NCBI GenBank assembly: GCA_025928335.1 | Contig: JAICJQ010000011.1 | Location: 1-41,204, forward strand | Direction: 5' to 3' | Length of the DNA: 41,204 bases | Origin: Gemmatimonadaceae bacterium | GTDB taxonomy: Bacteria > Gemmatimonadota > Gemmatimonadetes > Gemmatimonadales > Gemmatimonadaceae | Shown: positions 31,207 through 39,954 of the stretch, piece after piece | Numbering within the stretch: the stretch's first letter is position 1 | Layout of the letters: the number at the start of each line of letters is the position of its first letter | Translations under genes and position numbers: made by a program | The notes under the pieces: model-generated | Database searches by the model: none | What the model was told of the DNA's origin: nothing | The model's input: the letters and a program-made list of their open reading frames with translations, nothing else

Positions 31207-34200
31207 TTAGAAGTGGAGATTGAGGCGGACGGTGAAGTACGACGGCGGCGCGGCCGTCTCGAAATCCGTCTGCACGTCGCCGGTGTTGTAGTTCGATTCC
31301 GGATCGGTGCCGGTGTACTTCGTCCAGATGTGCAGGTTGCGCGCGGCGAACACGAGGCTCGCATCCTTGGCGCGCACGCGGGCGGCCATGTTCTGCGGCA
31401 GCGACAGGATCGCCGACACTTCGCGCAGACGCCAGAACTGGCCGTTCTCGAGATAGCCCGCCGTCGTTTTCGTGCTGGTGTAGCGCTGGGCGATCACGCG
31501 CGCCTGACGCCAGAGCGGCGTGCTCGTATTCGTTTCTTCGTAGCAGGTCGGCTGGTTCGAGCAGTAGAACTGCACCGTCTGATTCAGGACGCTGAAGCCC
31601 CCCTTGTAGTCGAGCAACCCGGTAAGGCGCAGCTTCTTGCCGAAGAAGTCGAAACCGTTCTGAATCGAGAGGATGTCGCGCGGCTGCGAGTAGCCCATGT
31701 ACTGATCCTTCGAGCTCACGGTCACCTCGCTGTCGTCGATCAGTCCGTCGCCATTCTTGTCAGCGAACGTGTAGGGTTTGAAGAACCAGCCGTTCGCCGG
31801 GAGGCCGACCGAATCGCGCGTCGTACCGGTGCCGATCGTCGGGTTCGGGTTGCCGTTCGCGTCGACGCCGAGCGAGAGGATCTTGTTCGTCGTGTGCGAG
31901 CCGTTCCACGTCATGTCCCACCCGAAGTTGCGGCGGTCCATGAGCGTGAGGTTCACGACGGCCTCGACACCCTGGTTCATGATCGAGCCGTAGTTGCCGG
32001 TGACGGTCGTCGCCGACGGCGCGGCCGACGCGGCGATTGGCAGCGCGATCAGCGCGTCCTTCGTCTTCTTGTAGTAGTACGTGAAGTCGACGGTCGCGCG
32101 GTTGTTGAACATGCGCGACTCGAAACCGCCCTCCAGCTCGGACGACGTCTCCGGCTTGAGGTTCGGATTCCCGAGGGCGTTCATCGCCAGCCCAGGCAGG
32201 TCGGTGCCCGTCGCATTACCGGGGGTCGTGGCGTTCGCAGCGCGCGTGATCGCCGAGAAGGTCTGGAGCGCCGTCGTGGCGCCGGGCTGCACGCCCGAAG
32301 CACCGTACGCCGAGCGCAGGCGAAGTTGATCGAGCCAGCCGTACTTCGGGAAGAAGCTCTCGTCCGATATGAGGTACGACGCGCTGAACTTCGGGTAGAA
32401 CACGCGCTGGAACTTCGTGCCGAAGGCGCTGTTCTGGTCGGAGCGCACCGCGGCCGTGAGGAAGAGACGATCGCGAAGACCGGCCTGCTCCTGCACGTAA
32501 ACGCCGAGCGTCTTGTTGGCGGTCTGGAGCTGGTTGGAGCCGTTTTTCACCGCCGCCTGTCCAACGTTCTGCGCGCCCGGCGGCAACTGCGTGCCGCTCG
32601 AGGCCGTGAAGTCACTCTCGATGTTCGTGTAATCGGCGCCGACCGTGGTCTTGAGGTTCGCCCACTGGGCCGCCTGCCACGAACCGTTGCTGACGAGCTT
32701 CGCCGAGAAGTTGCGGTTGATCGAGTGCTGGTCGGAGACGAAGCCTTGGCGCGTCGTGCCCGAGTTCGGGCACTGACTCAGCTTGCAGAGCTCCCAGTCA
32801 TCGCGGGACGCGACGTCGACGCCGACGTTGCCGCTGTTTTGCATCCACGAGAACGGACGCCAGTTGGCGTCGACGCTGCCGTTGAAGCGCTGAACGCCTT
32901 CCTGAAGCTTGTCCTGGAAGGTTTGGGCGGGCATGTAGTTGGCATACCCGCGGAGATCTTCACCGAGCGAGCCGATCGGAGAGTACCCGAGGCACGCCGC
33001 GCTGTTCGTGCGGCAGATCGCCGTGGGCTGGAAGCCGGGGTTCTTGAGTGCCGTCGCGAAGATCGACACCGTGTTGTTGTCGGTCTGCGGGAGGCGCTGA
33101 TTGCGGTTCGTCCACGCGGACGTGACGCCGAGGTCGAACGTGGGGCTCAAGGCCGCGTTGATGTTCGCGCGAACCGTCTGGCGCTGGAACGCCTCGGGAT
33201 AGATCTCGTTGTCCTTCGCCGGATCGCCCACCGAGTCGAGGAACGCCCGCGCGAACGCCGGCATCTTGATTGGCCCAATCTCATTTTCGAGATCGCCGCT
33301 GACGAAGAAACGCACCGCATCGGAGCCGCCGGACACGCTCGTGCCGTACGAATCGCGATGACCGGTGCTGACCGGCGAAAGCGCCGGGTCTTTCATCGGG
33401 TTGAACGAGGACGTGCTGTCGGGAAAGCAGGTCCTGTTCGCGATTGTCTCGAGGACGCAGCGCGCCGTGGTGCCGGCGGCGTTGTGGCCGAAGACCGCGT
33501 ACTGATTCGCGTAATCGTTATGATCGCTGACGATGCCGCGCTCGCCGTAGTACGACCACTTCGTGCTCCCGGCGCGACCCTTCTTCGTGGTGATGACGAT
33601 GACGCCGTTGGCCGCGTCGGTTCCGTAGAGCGTCGCGGCCGACGGGCCTTTCACGATCTCGATGTCCTCGATGTCCTCGGGATTGAGGTCGTTGACGAAG
33701 CTCGTCGTCGTGCCGCCCGTGGCGACGCCGACGGAGCTCGAGATCATGCGAACGCCGTCGACGACGTAGATCGGCGCGTTCGACAGCGAGAGTGAGTTGG
33801 TGCCGCGGATGCGAACGACCGGGCTCGAGCCCGTCTCGTTGCCCGGCAGCACTGTGACGCCGGCGGCCTTCGCCACCAACAGATCGGCGACGTTCTTGAC
33901 CTCCGACTCCTCGACGCGCTTGGTGACATCACCGACGCCGCCGATCGCATTCCCGAGCTCCACGCGACGCTGCTGCCCGGTCGCGGTCGTCACGATCTCG
34001 CTGAGCTGAATGACCGCTGCTTCCGTCGTGAAATTCACTTCTTTCGTCTGTCCCGCGGTGAGCGTCACCGTCGCGCTCTGCGCGCGGTAGCCGACGCGGA
34101 GCATCTCGAGCGACTGCGAGCCCGCCGGAACGTTGCGCAGCGTGTATTCGCCGGCCGAGTTGGTGTTGGTGGTCAGGCTCGTACCGCGCACAATGACCCG

Positions 34201-34362
34201 CGCGTCGACGAGCGGCGCGCCGGCCGCGGTGACTTTACCGGTGACGGTCGATTGAGCGCGCGCGGCAGCGGGCACGAGGATCGATGCCGCTGTCACCGCT
34301 AAACAAGCAAGCGTAGCGCGCCGGGCAGTGCCCGCGCTCCACGTTTGGAACGCTGTCATCAT
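31207..34362 (-). CDS. susC: SusC/RagA-family TonB-linked outer membrane receptor (second pair)
   Basis: About 1051 residues. I choose the ATG at 34362 (MMTAFQTWSAGTARRATLAC), which has AGGA five bases upstream. Longer readings to 34374 or 34497 add no signal-like sequence. The signal peptide ends ARAQ, then the regulatory domain STVTGKVTAAGAPLVDARVIV. The plug contains VADLLVAKAAGVTVLPGNET, IRGTNSLSLSNAPIYVVDGV and IEIVKGPSAATLYGTDAANGVIVITTKKG (core GPSAATLYGTDAANGV). The barrel ends SYFTVRLNLHF. With the SusD 23 bases downstream it would import a bulky nutrient under TonB power. There are no degradative enzymes nearby. Its 588-base upstream gap is rich in repeats. Confidence 0.95.
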   Translation of the reverse strand: MMTAFQTWSAGTARRATLACLAVTAASILVPAAARAQSTVTGKVTAAGAPLVDARVIVRGTSLTTNTNSAGEYTLRNVPAGSQSLEMLRVGYRAQSATVTLTAGQTKEVNFTTEAAVIQLSEIVTTATGQQRRVELGNAIGGVGDVTKRVEESEVKNVADLLVAKAAGVTVLPGNETGSSPVVRIRGTNSLSLSNAPIYVVDGVRMISSSVGVATGGTTTSFVNDLNPEDIEDIEIVKGPSAATLYGTDAANGVIVITTKKGRAGSTKWSYYGERGIVSDHNDYANQYAVFGHNAAGTTARCVLETIANRTCFPDSTSSFNPMKDPALSPVSTGHRDSYGTSVSGGSDAVRFFVSGDLENEIGPIKMPAFARAFLDSVGDPAKDNEIYPEAFQRQTVRANINAALSPTFDLGVTSAWTNRNQRLPQTDNNTVSIFATALKNPGFQPTAICRTNSAACLGYSPIGSLGEDLRGYANYMPAQTFQDKLQEGVQRFNGSVDANWRPFSWMQNSGNVGVDVASRDDWELCKLSQCPNSGTTRQGFVSDQHSINRNFSAKLVSNGSWQAAQWANLKTTVGADYTNIESDFTASSGTQLPPGAQNVGQAAVKNGSNQLQTANKTLGVYVQEQAGLRDRLFLTAAVRSDQNSAFGTKFQRVFYPKFSASYLISDESFFPKYGWLDQLRLRSAYGASGVQPGATTALQTFSAITRAANATTPGNATGTDLPGLAMNALGNPNLKPETSSELEGGFESRMFNNRATVDFTYYYKKTKDALIALPIAASAAPSATTVTGNYGSIMNQGVEAVVNLTLMDRRNFGWDMTWNGSHTTNKILSLGVDANGNPNPTIGTGTTRDSVGLPANGWFFKPYTFADKNGDGLIDDSEVTVSSKDQYMGYSQPRDILSIQNGFDFFGKKLRLTGLLDYKGGFSVLNQTVQFYCSNQPTCYEETNTSTPLWRQARVIAQRYTSTKTTAGYLENGQFWRLREVSAILSLPQNMAARVRAKDASLVFAARNLHIWTKYTGTDPESNYNTGDVQTDFETAAPPSYFTVRLNLHF

Positions 34363-34726
34363 GACTGTCCTCATTGAGTGATGGTGCAACGACGAACGCC
34401 CCCGTGCGCCAGCCCGCACGCCGCCCGAACGGGCGCGCGAGAGCTCGCGAACGATTTGATGGGAAGTGCTGAAAGAGCGGGAACACGGGCGACACACGTG
34501 ATCAGCTCAAATTCCAGCTCACCGCGGCCGCCTCGGCGCAGGTCCTACTCCAGCAACAACCGCTACGGCGGCAGCATCGGCGCAGTCCTACACCAACATC
34601 CACCGGGACCGCGCGCCGGATCGCAACTCACAACAACGCGCGCGCGTCATTCGGTTGAATCCTTTGCTCGCAATGCCTCAGCGGAGCGTCAAGCCAACTT
34701 TAATGAGTGCGCACGGTAAAGGAAAT

Positions 34727-34735
34727 GGGGGGGGG
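34727..34735. repeat. G9 homopolymer tract in the susC upstream region
   Basis: Nine G residues lie about 365 bases upstream of the susC start, in the 588-base gap between susC and hslU. In that gap I see this tract, the inverted array at 34808-34945, and no credible gene. Confidence 0.6.
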
Positions 34736-34807
34736 CGGGATTCGTGACGGCGCGGGCTTGGTGGTGTGGTAGCGACGTGATTCTTCTCTCGCGAGACTCT
34801 TTACTGA

Positions 34808-34945
34808 AGGTCCGAGGTCTCAGGTACGAGGTCGCAGAATTCAGGTGTAACAGCGGCGCCGTTTGCACCTGATGACTGAGCCCATGAGCCTGAAACCTCG
34901 GACCTACTACCTGACAGCTGAGGCCTGAGGGGTGAGGCCTGAGAT
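34808..34945. repeat. Inverted array of CTCAGGT/ACCTGAG-type words after hslU
   Basis: AGGTCCGAGGT (34808-34818) is the perfect inverse of ACCTCGGACCT (34895-34905). Between them are TCAGGTG (34841-34847) and CACCTGA (34866-34872) around a CGGCGCCG centre. Degenerate CTGAGGCCTGAG words continue to about 34945. It lies just past the hslU stop and could fold as its terminator. Confidence 0.65.
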
Positions 34946-34950
34946 GACCT

Positions 34951-36438
34951 CTAGAGTATGTACTTCCTCAAGTCCTCATCCTCCACCACCGCCTTGAGTC
35001 GATCGCGTACGACCCCTTGATCGACGACGATCGATGCATTACCGCGGTCGGGGAGATCGAACAGGACGTCCTCGAGGAGCGTGGTCATCACGGTATGAAG
35101 CCGGCGCGCGCCGATGTTCTCCATACGCTCGTTTACCAAGGCGGCGATGCGCGCGATCTCGGCGATGCCGTCGGCGTTGAAGTCGAGCTTCGCCCCATCC
35201 GCTTCGACTAACGCGGCGTACTGCTTCGTCAGCGCATTTTCCGGCTCCGTCATGATGCGGACGAAGTCCTGTTCGGTGAGCGGCTTCAGCTCCACGCGAA
35301 TCGGGAAACGACCCTGCAGCTCGGGGATCAGATCGCTCGGCTTCGAGACATGAAAGGCTCCGGCGGCGATAAACAGAACGTGATCCGTCTTCACCATGCC
35401 ATACTTTGTTTGCACGTTCGAGCCTTCGACGATCGGCAACAGATCGCGCTGCACGCCTTCGCGCGACACATCCGGCCCGCCCATCTGGGAACGCTCGCCG
35501 GCGATCTTGTCGATCTCGTCGAGGAAGATGATGCCCAGCGTCTCCACTCGCTCGAGCGCGTCGGCCGTCACATCCTCGAGGTCGATCAATTTTTCGAGCT
35601 CCTGCTCGAACAGAATTCGTCGCGCTTCGCTGACTTTGACCGTGCGCTTTTTCTTCCGTTTGGGCAGCATCTCCTTGAGCATGTCGGAGATGTTGTCCAT
35701 GCCCTCGGGGGCGCCTTGCGAGGCGAGGACGTCGAACATCGGCGACGATTGCGGCGTCACTTCGACCTCGACCTCGCGCTCCTCGAGCTTTCCGTCGAGG
35801 AGAAGATTCTTGAGCTTTTCGCGCGTCCGCTTGTAGCGTTCCTGCGCGGTGTCGACCTGCTCTTTCACCACCGCGCCGCTGCCCGAGACGAGAAACACCC
35901 CGAGCGCGTCATCGTCGGACTTGGACGGCCCTCCCGGCGCCGCGCCGCCGTTCGCCTGCGGTGCCTCCACCTTTTCCGCGGCGGGCGGAGGAGGGAGCAA
36001 CAGGTCGAGCAGTCGCTCGTCGACGCGCTCGTGGGCGAGATCTTCGACTTCCGACTCCCGTTCGCTCCGCACCATGTCGATCGCGCTCTCGACGAGATCG
36101 CGCACCATCGACTCGACGTCGCGCCCCACATACCCGACCTCGGTGAACTTGGACGCTTCGACCTTGATGAATGGAGCGCCGGCGAGCTTGGCGAGACGAC
36201 GCGCGATCTCCGTCTTTCCCACTCCGGTCGGACCGATGAGGATGATGTTGTTCGGCGAGATCTCCTCGCGAATCGACTCCGGCGCTCGCTGCCGCCGCCA
36301 CCGATTGCGCAGCGCGATCGCGACCGCCTTCTTCGCTTCGGACTGGCCAACGATGTACCGATCGAGCTCACTCGCGATCTGACGAGGAGTCAGGTCGGCG
36401 AGACGGGCTAAAGCTTGTTGCGTGCGGGGAGAAGGCAT
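34951..36438 (-). CDS. hslU: ATP-dependent protease ATPase subunit HslU
   Basis: A 495-residue AAA+ unfoldase that feeds proteins into the HslV peptidase in the cytoplasm. It opens LTPRQIASELDRYIVGQSEAKKAVAIALRNRWRR (landmark DRYIVGQSEAKKAVA). Walker A is GPTGVGKT (69-76), the pore-loop region SKFTEVGYVGRDVESMVRDL, Walker B IIFLDEIDKI, and sensor region FIAAGAFHVSKPSDLIPELQGRFPIRVEL. It ends EDEDLRKYIL, the usual C-terminal tail that docks into HslV. It is about 50 residues longer than the E. coli protein because of a Pro/Ala-rich stretch in the I domain (about 145-180). It lies 148 bases downstream of hslV in the same direction. Confidence 0.97.
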   Translation of the reverse strand: MPSPRTQQALARLADLTPRQIASELDRYIVGQSEAKKAVAIALRNRWRRQRAPESIREEISPNNIILIGPTGVGKTEIARRLAKLAGAPFIKVEASKFTEVGYVGRDVESMVRDLVESAIDMVRSERESEVEDLAHERVDERLLDLLLPPPPAAEKVEAPQANGGAAPGGPSKSDDDALGVFLVSGSGAVVKEQVDTAQERYKRTREKLKNLLLDGKLEEREVEVEVTPQSSPMFDVLASQGAPEGMDNISDMLKEMLPKRKKKRTVKVSEARRILFEQELEKLIDLEDVTADALERVETLGIIFLDEIDKIAGERSQMGGPDVSREGVQRDLLPIVEGSNVQTKYGMVKTDHVLFIAAGAFHVSKPSDLIPELQGRFPIRVELKPLTEQDFVRIMTEPENALTKQYAALVEADGAKLDFNADGIAEIARIAALVNERMENIGARRLHTVMTTLLEDVLFDLPDRGNASIVVDQGVVRDRLKAVVEDEDLRKYIL

Positions 36439-36586
36439 TAGTACGACGAAGGCGAGAAGAGCAAAGATGACGAGAACGAGAAGAGCGGGAGCGACTGCGA
36501 ACCGCGAAACAACCGCCGTTATGACCTGAGACCAAGACCTGAGACCTATAGAGTTCGAGCCAGAGACTTCGGTATGAAGTCCCGCT
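36439..36586. repeat. hslV-hslU gap with direct repeats
   Basis: The gap contains GAGAAGAGC twice (36452-36460 and 36478-36486) and GACCTGAGACC twice (36523-36533 and 36536-36546). The second pair shares the CTGAGACCT word with the array at 34808-34945. No gene is seen. Confidence 0.55.
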
Positions 36587-37144
36587 TCAGCTCGTCTCCA
36601 GTACCGAAATATTGGTGTTCGTATAAATACAGATGTCGCCCGCGATCTTCATGGCGCGTTTCACGATCTCGGTCGCCTCGAGCGTCGAGTTGTCGACGAG
36701 CGCTCGTGCCGCGGCGAGGGCGTACGAGCCGCCGGAACCAATGGCCAGGATGCCGTCATCGGGTTCGATCAGCTCCCCGGTGCCCGACACGATGAAGCCG
36801 TGTTCCTTATCAGCCACGATGAGCAGGGCCTCGAGCCGGCGGAGCACGCGGTCGCTTCGCCAGTCCTTGGCCAGCTCGACGGCGGCGCGTGGCATGTTGC
36901 CGGGGTAGCGCTCGAGCTTTTCCTCGAACTTTTCAAACAACGTCATCGCATCCGCGGCGGCGCCGGCGAAGCCGGCGACGATCTTGCCGCCGCGAATCAG
37001 TCGGACCTTCTGGGCGTGCGACTTCATCACGGTTTCGCCGACCGTGACCTGACCATCGCCGCCGATTGCGACCTTGCCATCTCGTCGAACGGCGAGGATG
37101 GTTGTGGCGCGTATTCGGGGGAGCACGTACGTGGAGCTCGGCAT
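36587..37144 (-). CDS. hslV: ATP-dependent protease peptidase subunit HslV
   Basis: A 185-residue threonine peptidase, the proteolytic core of HslUV. The nucleophile should be Thr14 in [22 protein letters not shown] (landmark [10 protein letters not shown]). The first 13 residues [13 protein letters not shown] would thus be a propeptide; in E. coli only Met is removed. Conserved blocks: [34 protein letters not shown] (landmark [15 protein letters not shown]), [19 protein letters not shown] and [17 protein letters not shown]. It lies upstream of hslU and 32 bases after a small membrane gene. No in-frame start nearer to Thr14 is visible, so the long start stands. Confidence 0.97.
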   Translation of the reverse strand: MPSSTYVLPRIRATTILAVRRDGKVAIGGDGQVTVGETVMKSHAQKVRLIRGGKIVAGFAGAAADAMTLFEKFEEKLERYPGNMPRAAVELAKDWRSDRVLRRLEALLIVADKEHGFIVSGTGELIEPDDGILAIGSGGSYALAAARALVDNSTLEATEIVKRAMKIAGDICIYTNTNISVLETS

Positions 37145-37176
37145 GCTCGAAAACTAGCCCGGTCGCCGATCCACCG

Positions 37177-37515
37177 TCACGACGGCCGGTTACGACGCCT
37201 CAGCGCTCCGCGGTTCGATATCGCCTGCGCGAAGTACCGCCGATTGCCGACCGCTCCGAGGAGCAGAAACAGCGTGCCGACGATCACCGCCACGACCGAG
37301 TAGCGCCACGTGTCGCGGCCGATGAACGCCGCGCCCATGCAGATGACACCGACGCCGATCGACGCCTCGCCGGTTCGGCTGCGTTCGATGCGCGGGCGAC
37401 GGCGACGCTCCCGCTTCACGATGATGTCGTCCGGCGTCCAGGCGTCGACGATCAGTCCGAGCCCGATGAGGCAGACGATGGCGCCAACGATGACCGGGAT
37501 GAGTTCAATGCGCAT
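37177..37515 (-). CDS. Small integral membrane protein of unknown function
   Basis: A 112-residue protein with hydrophobic helices at about 5-25 (LIPVIVGAIVCLIGLGLIVD), 51-65 (SIGVGVICMGAAFIG) and 72-88 (SVVAVIVGTLFLLLGAV). An Arg-rich cytoplasmic loop lies between the first two (VKRERRRRPRIERSR). The C-terminus is basic. I do not recognise the family. It sits between xerC and hslV on the same strand with short gaps (52 and 32 bases), so it is probably part of the operon. Confidence 0.75.
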   Translation of the reverse strand: MRIELIPVIVGAIVCLIGLGLIVDAWTPDDIIVKRERRRRPRIERSRTGEASIGVGVICMGAAFIGRDTWRYSVVAVIVGTLFLLLGAVGNRRYFAQAISNRGALRRRNRPS

Positions 37516-37567
37516 TAGTGCTCTGATCGAGGCTCGAAGCCACTCGACCGAGCTCAGGAAGCAGGAT

Positions 37568-38554
37568 TTACGCCCGTGGGTGCGCTTTCTGGTAAACCTG
37601 CTTCAATCGTTCGACGCTCGTATGGGTGTAGATCTGTGTCGTCGAGATTGACGCATGGCCGAGCAGCTCCTGGACCGCTCGAAGATCCGCCCCGGCGTCG
37701 AGGAGGTGGGTCGCGAAAGTGTGCCGGAGGGAGTGGACGCTCAAGCCGGCGTCCTCGTCGATTTGCGTGAGCAGGCCGGTCACCACTTTCTGGATAGCGC
37801 GGACGCCGATCCGTTTTCCCGTGCGGCCAAGAAAGACGGCGTTCCGATCACCCTTTGGTCCGATTCCGCGCAACAGCTCGTCCCGCTTTGACTCGTAGTT
37901 CCGCAGCGCGAGAATGGCGTGGTCTCCGACCGGCACGATACGCTCTTTTCTGCCCTTACCGCGCACCTTCGCTTGCTGCGAGACCATGTCGAGATCCTGT
38001 CGGCTGAGCCCCTGAAGCTCCGACAGTCGCATTCCCGTCGAGTAGAAAAGCTCGAGGATCGCGAGGTTTCGAACGTCGGTGAACTTGCCTTCCGACGCGC
38101 GCACTTCAGCCATTTGAAAGAGGAGATCGATCTGTGCGCGGTCCAGGTAGCCAGGGAGGTACTTCTCGAGACGCGGCGCACCGACGGCGCGCGCCGGGTT
38201 CGTGTCCACGATCTCGTTGCGGTGCATGTAGCGATAGAAGCTCCGCACCGCGGACAGCGCGCGTGCCATCGATCGTTTGCTCAGCCCGCGCTTCGACAAA
38301 TGGCCAAGGAACGCACGCATCGCCAGTCGATCAACGCCCTGCCAGCTCCACGGACGCTCGCCGTAGTAACGCGACAGGAAGGTCGAAAAATCGTGAAGAT
38401 CGCGATCGTAGGCCCGAACGGTGTTGGGGGATACGTCTCGCTCCTTGGCGAGGTGGTCCAGATACTCGCCGATCTCGGTGGGCCGCACGGCGGCTCGGCG
38501 GCTCGGCGGCTCGGCGACTCGGCGGCTCGGCGGCTCGGCGACTCGGCGCGTCAC
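37568..38554 (-). CDS. xerC: Tyrosine recombinase XerC
   Basis: A 328-residue site-specific recombinase that resolves chromosome dimers at dif with XerD. The start is the GTG at 38554, which overlaps the trmFO stop in GTGA. The N-terminal SAM-like domain (about 25-110) has YLDHLAKERDVSPNTVRAYDRDL. The catalytic residues are Arg in STGMRLSELQGL, Lys in KVRGKGRKERIVP, His-x-x-Arg in SVHSLRHTFATHLLDAG, His in LLGHASISTTQIY and Tyr in IYTHTSVERLK. Residues 2-20 are encoded by an octamer tandem array and read as RVAEPPSR repeats. This tail is not expected in the family and may vary. The block trmFO-xerC-hslV-hslU matches gid-codV-clpQ-clpY in Firmicutes, with one membrane gene added. Confidence 0.94.
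   Translation of the reverse strand: MTRRVAEPPSRRVAEPPSRRAAVRPTEIGEYLDHLAKERDVSPNTVRAYDRDLHDFSTFLSRYYGERPWSWQGVDRLAMRAFLGHLSKRGLSKRSMARALSAVRSFYRYMHRNEIVDTNPARAVGAPRLEKYLPGYLDRAQIDLLFQMAEVRASEGKFTDVRNLAILELFYSTGMRLSELQGLSRQDLDMVSQQAKVRGKGRKERIVPVGDHAILALRNYESKRDELLRGIGPKGDRNAVFLGRTGKRIGVRAIQKVVTGLLTQIDEDAGLSVHSLRHTFATHLLDAGADLRAVQELLGHASISTTQIYTHTSVERLKQVYQKAHPRA
38492..38547 (-). repeat. Octamer array (GGCTCGGC/GACTCGGC) at the 5' end of xerC
   Basis: Seven exact 8-base units, five GGCTCGGC and two GACTCGGC on the plus strand, lie within the first 21 codons of xerC. The GACTCGGC form is identical to the unit in the macA-like gene at 6593-6656. Confidence 0.92.
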
Positions 38555-39921
38555 TTTGGAGTCGTGAGCGGAGAGGTCGCGTGCGCATCACGCCAATGCG
38601 CCATCTCGGACAGCGCGCGCTCGGCGATTTTCTCGCGTTTGATCTTCTTGTCCTTCACGCGCCCCGGCAACTCGTCCACCAATCCGAAATTGGCGTTCAT
38701 CGGCTGAAAGTGCGCCGGGTCGGCTTCGCGCAAATAGCGATAGAGCGCTCCGAGCATCGTCGTCGGGGGTGGAACGACCGGAGGTTCGCCCGCCAACATG
38801 CGCGAGAGGTTGATCCCCGCAACGAGGCCCGTGGCGGTACTCTCGGTGTACCCTTCGACGCCGGTCAGCTGCCCGGCAAAAAGCGTCATCGGGTCGTCGC
38901 GCAACGACAGGTGCGGCGTCAGCGTCGCCGGGCTGTTGATGTACGAGTTCCGATGGATCGAGCCGTACCGCAGGAATTCAGCATTCTCTAAACCCGGAAT
39001 CATCCGGAAGACGCGCTGCTGCTCCGGAATCCGCAGCCGCGTCTGGCAACCGACCAGATTCCACATCTGACCGGCCCGATCTTCCATGCGAAGCTGCACG
39101 ACCGCGTGCGCGTCGCGTCCTGTCCGCGGGTCGCGAAGACCGACGGGCTTCATCGGCCCGAAGCGCAGCGTCTCGCGCCCACGACGCGCCATCTCCTCGA
39201 CCGGCATGCACCCCTCGAAGTACGGCACTTCGTCGAACTCGTGACCGTGATGCTGGTCTGCCGCGATCATCGCATCGAGGAAGGCCTCGTACTGGTCGCG
39301 GGTGAACGGACAGTTGAGGTAGGCCCCTTCTTCGCGCGCCTCCGGCGCGTCCATCGTCTCCTTGCCGTAGCGGGACGCTCGGAAGACCACGCGGTCATCG
39401 ATCGACTCGCGCGACACGATCGGCGCGATGGCATCGTAGAACGCCAGCCCCGCGACTCCCAAACGACCGCGAATCACTTCGGCCAGGGCGTCCGACGTCA
39501 GCGGCCCAGTGGCGATGAGCCCCGGACTCGGCAGCGCGGTCGCCTCCTCGCGGATAATCGTGATGCGCGGATGGCTCGTCACTCGCTCGTGCACACCGGC
39601 GGAAAACACGTCGCGGTCGACGGTCAGCGCCGTTCCGCCCGGCACTCGCGCCTCGTCCGCCGCTTGCAGCACGACGGACCCGAGCAAACGCATCTCGGCT
39701 TTGAGCAGCCCATGCGCGTTCGACACCTCCGTGCTCTTGAAGGTGTTCGAGCACACGAGCTCCGCCAAACGGTCGGTCTTGTGCGCCGGCGTGCCACGAA
39801 CGCCGCGCATCTCGTGCACGACAACGTCGTGCCCACGCTCGGCGAGCTGCCAAGCGGCCTCGCTGCCGGCGAGACCGCCGCCGACGATGTGCACCGGTGC
39901 CGCTGAGAATGGTGACGCCAT
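38551..39921 (-). CDS. trmFO: Methylenetetrahydrofolate-tRNA-(uracil-5-)-methyltransferase TrmFO
   Basis: A 456-residue flavoenzyme that methylates U54 of tRNA to m5U using methylene-tetrahydrofolate. Start: the ATG at 39921; the TTG three codons earlier is less likely. The FAD-binding motif VHIVGGGLAGSEAAWQLAERG is at about 10-30. The block EMRGVRGTPAHKTDRLAELVCSNTFKS contains Cys57, and YFEGCMPVEEMARRGRETLRFGPMKPVGL holds the second conserved cysteine (landmarks ELVCSNTFKS, FEGCMPVEE). Further landmarks are QMWNLVGCQTRLRIPEQQRVFRMIPGLE and TLFAGQLTGVEGYTESTATGLVAG. It leads the operon into xerC with a four-base overlap. Family assignment is very firm. Confidence 0.97.
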   Translation of the reverse strand: MASPFSAAPVHIVGGGLAGSEAAWQLAERGHDVVVHEMRGVRGTPAHKTDRLAELVCSNTFKSTEVSNAHGLLKAEMRLLGSVVLQAADEARVPGGTALTVDRDVFSAGVHERVTSHPRITIIREEATALPSPGLIATGPLTSDALAEVIRGRLGVAGLAFYDAIAPIVSRESIDDRVVFRASRYGKETMDAPEAREEGAYLNCPFTRDQYEAFLDAMIAADQHHGHEFDEVPYFEGCMPVEEMARRGRETLRFGPMKPVGLRDPRTGRDAHAVVQLRMEDRAGQMWNLVGCQTRLRIPEQQRVFRMIPGLENAEFLRYGSIHRNSYINSPATLTPHLSLRDDPMTLFAGQLTGVEGYTESTATGLVAGINLSRMLAGEPPVVPPPTTMLGALYRYLREADPAHFQPMNANFGLVDELPGRVKDKKIKREKIAERALSEMAHWRDAHATSPLTTPK

Positions 39922-39954
39922 GTGTCCCAACCTAAGCGGGTGTCGCGCCTGGAA

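Noticed and set aside
31213-33795. 860-codon open frame on the plus strand opposite susC
   Set aside because: Arg-rich, low-complexity translation with no domain. It mirrors the minus-strand SusC, whose domains are clear, and long antisense frames are expected at high GC.
34378-34719. Plus-strand frame in the susC-hslU gap
   Set aside because: No domain, no ribosome binding site, shadow-like composition; overlaps the susC leader.
38492-38547. Octamer and other short tandem repeats as a CRISPR array
   Set aside because: Units are 8-18 bases with no spacers and no cas genes nearby.
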